From Pseudomonadota bacterium (GTDB lineage: Bacteria > Pseudomonadota > Alphaproteobacteria > Rs-D84), in the NCBI GenBank assembly GCA_030531915.1, contig JAUNMD010000047.1, positions 1 through 7,572 on the forward strand: a stretch of DNA of 7,572 nt, read 5' to 3'. The notes beneath the pieces were generated by a model. The model was not told the origin of the DNA. It did no database searches and was given only the letters and a program-made list of their open reading frames with translations. Positions within the stretch are counted from its first letter, which is position 1, and each line of letters starts with the position of its first letter. The position numbers and the translations under genes are program-made. Below are positions 5,960 to 7,572 of this stretch, one piece after another.

Positions 5960-6874
5960 TTATTCTTCGGTTGTAGATATTACCAATACACGGTTTCCCT
6001 TGTAGAACTTGGCATACGGAATTGGTGTTGCACGGCCAAAGTTACGAACCAACGCCGACGCCACGTCAACAAAACGACCCTTGAATACCGCGCTGGCCTC
6101 AATCGGGTATTCGCGTGATGTTGCCCAAACCAAATCCCAACCTTCTTTGTCGCACCAGTTTTGCAAAACCTCGCGCAATGTCTGGCCATTGGCAACAACC
6201 CACGAACGAACCTGATCCGTCAGTTTCACAGATGGTTCTGCGTCCGCAGATGCATTGACCGCAATTTCACTGTCGTCATCTGCACCGGCCAAGATATTAC
6301 CGTTTTCATCAACCTTGTTCATACCCATCTTGGCTGCGAATGCAGAATACGCATCGGCATTCTTGTTGCAATTCTTGCGACCACTGCGTGACACGGACAG
6401 AACACTGCCGCCGTCATCTTCTAACATTTCGCGATGCAGCAATGGCATTTCAGAACCAGAATTGCATTCGTCGTCAAACCCAACAGGAATTTGTGTCCCA
6501 TGCAGCATATTCGCCCCACCCGACCAATCACCATAGCCGGCATTTGTTCCCAGATTGAAATTATTTTCAACAACCAAGTCCGTGCCAATCTTTGACACGA
6601 TGCGAATGTTATCGGACTGTTTATCCTTGGCACACATGCCATCTTCGCATGCAACCTCTACGTCCGCATCAGAACCCGCGATTGGCCACACCGGCACAGC
6701 CGTTGTTGTCTGCGTTTCTTCGGTGGTGTCGGTCTGGACGTATTGATTTTCATCAACCGTCTTGTCTTGGGAATAAAAAACCTCGCTCGTTACAATCTGG
6801 GGCAACGATTCTGCGGCAAAGCAATAGCCAGCCGCGGTTGCAAACATTGCGACAATAAAAATCTTGCGGAACAT
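5960..6874 (-). CDS. Exported protein with C-terminal TcpQ-like domain (secretin partner)
   Basis: The 304-residue protein starts with a signal peptide (MFRKIFIVAMFATAAGYCFA, cleaved near residues 20-21). Residues 22-215 are acidic and low in complexity, with cysteines at scattered positions, and I recognise no domain there. Residues about 218-304 match the TcpQ/PilL C-terminal domain pattern: SWVVANGQTLREVLQNWCDKEGWDLVW, then YPIEASAVFKGRFVDVASALVRNFG and YKGNRVLVIS. In Vibrio cholerae TcpQ is needed for the secretin TcpC to be stable and correctly placed; by inference this protein does the same for the secretin encoded next. The start at 6874 is chosen over an in-frame ATG at 6994 because it yields the signal peptide, has AGGAAAGGAAG upstream, and follows a clear promoter; the longer form would start upstream of the -10. 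It is the first gene of a two-gene operon. Confidence 0.88.
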   Translation of the reverse strand: MFRKIFIVAMFATAAGYCFAAESLPQIVTSEVFYSQDKTVDENQYVQTDTTEETQTTTAVPVWPIAGSDADVEVACEDGMCAKDKQSDNIRIVSKIGTDLVVENNFNLGTNAGYGDWSGGANMLHGTQIPVGFDDECNSGSEMPLLHREMLEDDGGSVLSVSRSGRKNCNKNADAYSAFAAKMGMNKVDENGNILAGADDDSEIAVNASADAEPSVKLTDQVRSWVVANGQTLREVLQNWCDKEGWDLVWATSREYPIEASAVFKGRFVDVASALVRNFGRATPIPYAKFYKGNRVLVISTTEE

Positions 6875-6917
6875 AAAATCTTCCTTTCCTGAATGATTTA
6901 TCTTATTTATTGTACTT

Positions 6918-6946
6918 ATTATAACAATTTGACCGAATCTGTGCAA
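6918..6946 (-). promoter_or_regulatory. Strong sigma70-type promoter of the TcpQ-secretin operon
   Basis: TTGCAC at 6946-6941 and a perfect TATAAT at 6923-6918 are separated by exactly 17 bp on the minus strand, giving a leader of about 36 nt before the ATG at 6874. The -35 overlaps the left copy of an 18-bp direct repeat. Confidence 0.82.
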
Positions 6947-6994
6947 GACCAAATCGCACACGCATGAATTTATATTTGCAAGATAAAATCGCAC
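6942..6994. repeat. Pair of 18-bp direct repeats between divergent promoters
   Basis: The copies at 6942-6959 (TGCAAGACCAAATCGCAC) and 6977-6994 (TGCAAGATAAAATCGCAC) match at 16 of 18 positions and lie 35 bp apart start to start. The left copy overlaps the -35 of the secretin operon; the right copy overlaps the -35 position of the divergent gene. A CGAATC hexamer occurs just outside on each side (6934-6939 and 6994-6999). This is the arrangement expected of operator sites for a shared regulator. Confidence 0.75.
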
Positions 6995-7017
6995 GAATCG
7001 GCAAAAGATGTTATACT
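6989..7017 (+). promoter_or_regulatory. Likely promoter of the divergent membrane-protein gene
   Basis: TATACT at 7012-7017 is a good -10. The -35 position 17 bp upstream (TCGCAC, 6989-6994) is poor and falls in the right-hand direct repeat, which would suit an activator-dependent promoter. The leader to the ATG is about 27 nt. Confidence 0.5.
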
Positions 7018-7050
7018 GTCTGCAACAATATCTAATTTTAGGGGACGAAT

Positions 7051-7572
7051 ATGCAAAACATATTGATTTTAAGTGGTATTTCTGTGGTGATTATTATTTC
7101 CATCGTGATTGCAACGTTGATTTTTGGCATGAATCGCCGCATACGCAATCTGGAAAAAACACTGACGTACCAATACAACCTGATTGTAAAAATCCAATCT
7201 GTTTTGAAAAACAAGTCCGCGACAAACGCCGTTGCCGAAAATGCAGAGGTTATTTACCAAGACCTGTTGCAACATCTGATTCCAATCATGGCGGCAATCG
7301 ACGTCATGCCACGTGCGACCCCCGAACACCCACTGTGGCGCGCATTGGGCGGCATCTTGGACGAATACAACAAGAACCCATTTGTACTGGAAAAATTGCG
7401 CCGTTGTATTAAACTGGATTCAGAGGTTGCCCGCAGCGTCGACAATTACATGAGCCGCGCAGACGCGTTTTTACAGCACCTGACCACCACTGAACCAGAG
7501 GGTATTTTGTCTGCGACATTTACCGATGGTTTACTGGGCCAGTCGCTGACGTTCTTTGCACAGGCGCGCACG
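7051..7572 (+). CDS. Membrane-anchored protein of unknown function (3' end cut by window edge)
   Basis: An open frame of 174 codons runs off the right edge. The ATG at 7051 has AGGGGA about 6 nt upstream. Residues 4-26 are a single strong transmembrane helix (ILILSGISVVIIISIVIATL), followed by a basic RRIRN stretch, so the bulk is probably cytoplasmic by the positive-inside rule. Residues about 28-60 look amphipathic and may form a short coiled coil. The rest is helical in character (AEVIYQDLLQHLIPIMAAID, LEKLRRCIKLDSEVARSVDNYM). I do not recognise the family. It is divergent from the TcpQ-secretin operon and shares a 176-bp control region with paired repeats, which hints at co-regulation or a related role, but that is inference. 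Confidence 0.8.
   Translation, partial: MQNILILSGISVVIIISIVIATLIFGMNRRIRNLEKTLTYQYNLIVKIQSVLKNKSATNAVAENAEVIYQDLLQHLIPIMAAIDVMPRATPEHPLWRALGGILDEYNKNPFVLEKLRRCIKLDSEVARSVDNYMSRADAFLQHLTTTEPEGILSATFTDGLLGQSLTFFAQART

Noticed and set aside
6875..6994. A longer start (6994) for the TcpQ-domain gene
   Set aside because: It would place the start codon upstream of the -10 and bury the signal peptide; the ATG at 6874 has a strong ribosome site.
1..7572. CRISPR array, insertion sequence, transposase or toxin-antitoxin pair
   Set aside because: No regularly spaced repeats, transposase motifs, target duplications or paired small toxin-antitoxin frames were found on either strand.

Overview
The window looks like a chromosomal segment of an alphaproteobacterium with moderate GC, probably an uncultured or host-associated lineage. 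The taxonomic clues are gene content and order: plsY next to dprA is a familiar alphaproteobacterial neighbourhood, and rpsT and dnaA are commonly close together in that class. Here both pairs lie within about 4 kb, rearranged. The assignment rests on synteny and protein style, not on a marker search.

Layout. On the minus strand: the first 245 codons of dnaA (running off the left edge), an AT-rich 311-bp gap rich in inverted repeats, dprA interrupted by one in-frame TAA, an unrecognised exported protein, and plsY. rpsT (ribosomal protein bS20) is divergent from plsY on the plus strand and is followed by two hairpin terminators. After a 136-bp island bounded by terminators come two minus-strand genes that form an apparent operon: a TcpQ-domain periplasmic protein, then a PilN-type secretin lipoprotein of the type IVb pilus family. 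A divergent plus-strand gene for a membrane-anchored protein of unknown function runs off the right edge.

How the parts fit. dnaA, dprA, plsY and rpsT are housekeeping or DNA-uptake genes: replication initiation, ssDNA/RecA loading, phospholipid synthesis and the small ribosomal subunit. The secretin and its TcpQ-like partner would make an outer-membrane pore with a periplasmic stabiliser. They have their own strong promoter (TTGCAC-N17-TATAAT) and terminator, so in this window they stand alone with no pilin, ATPase or inner-membrane pilus gene.

Main points for follow-up: (1) a TAA at codon 212 of an otherwise intact dprA; (2) a pair of 18-bp direct repeats, 35 bp apart, each overlapping the -35 region of one of two divergent promoters at the secretin operon; (3) a 46-bp near-perfect palindrome and further dyads upstream of dnaA without a consensus DnaA box; (4) two proteins of unknown function. 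I do not see a clearly new defence, mobile or CRISPR-type system.
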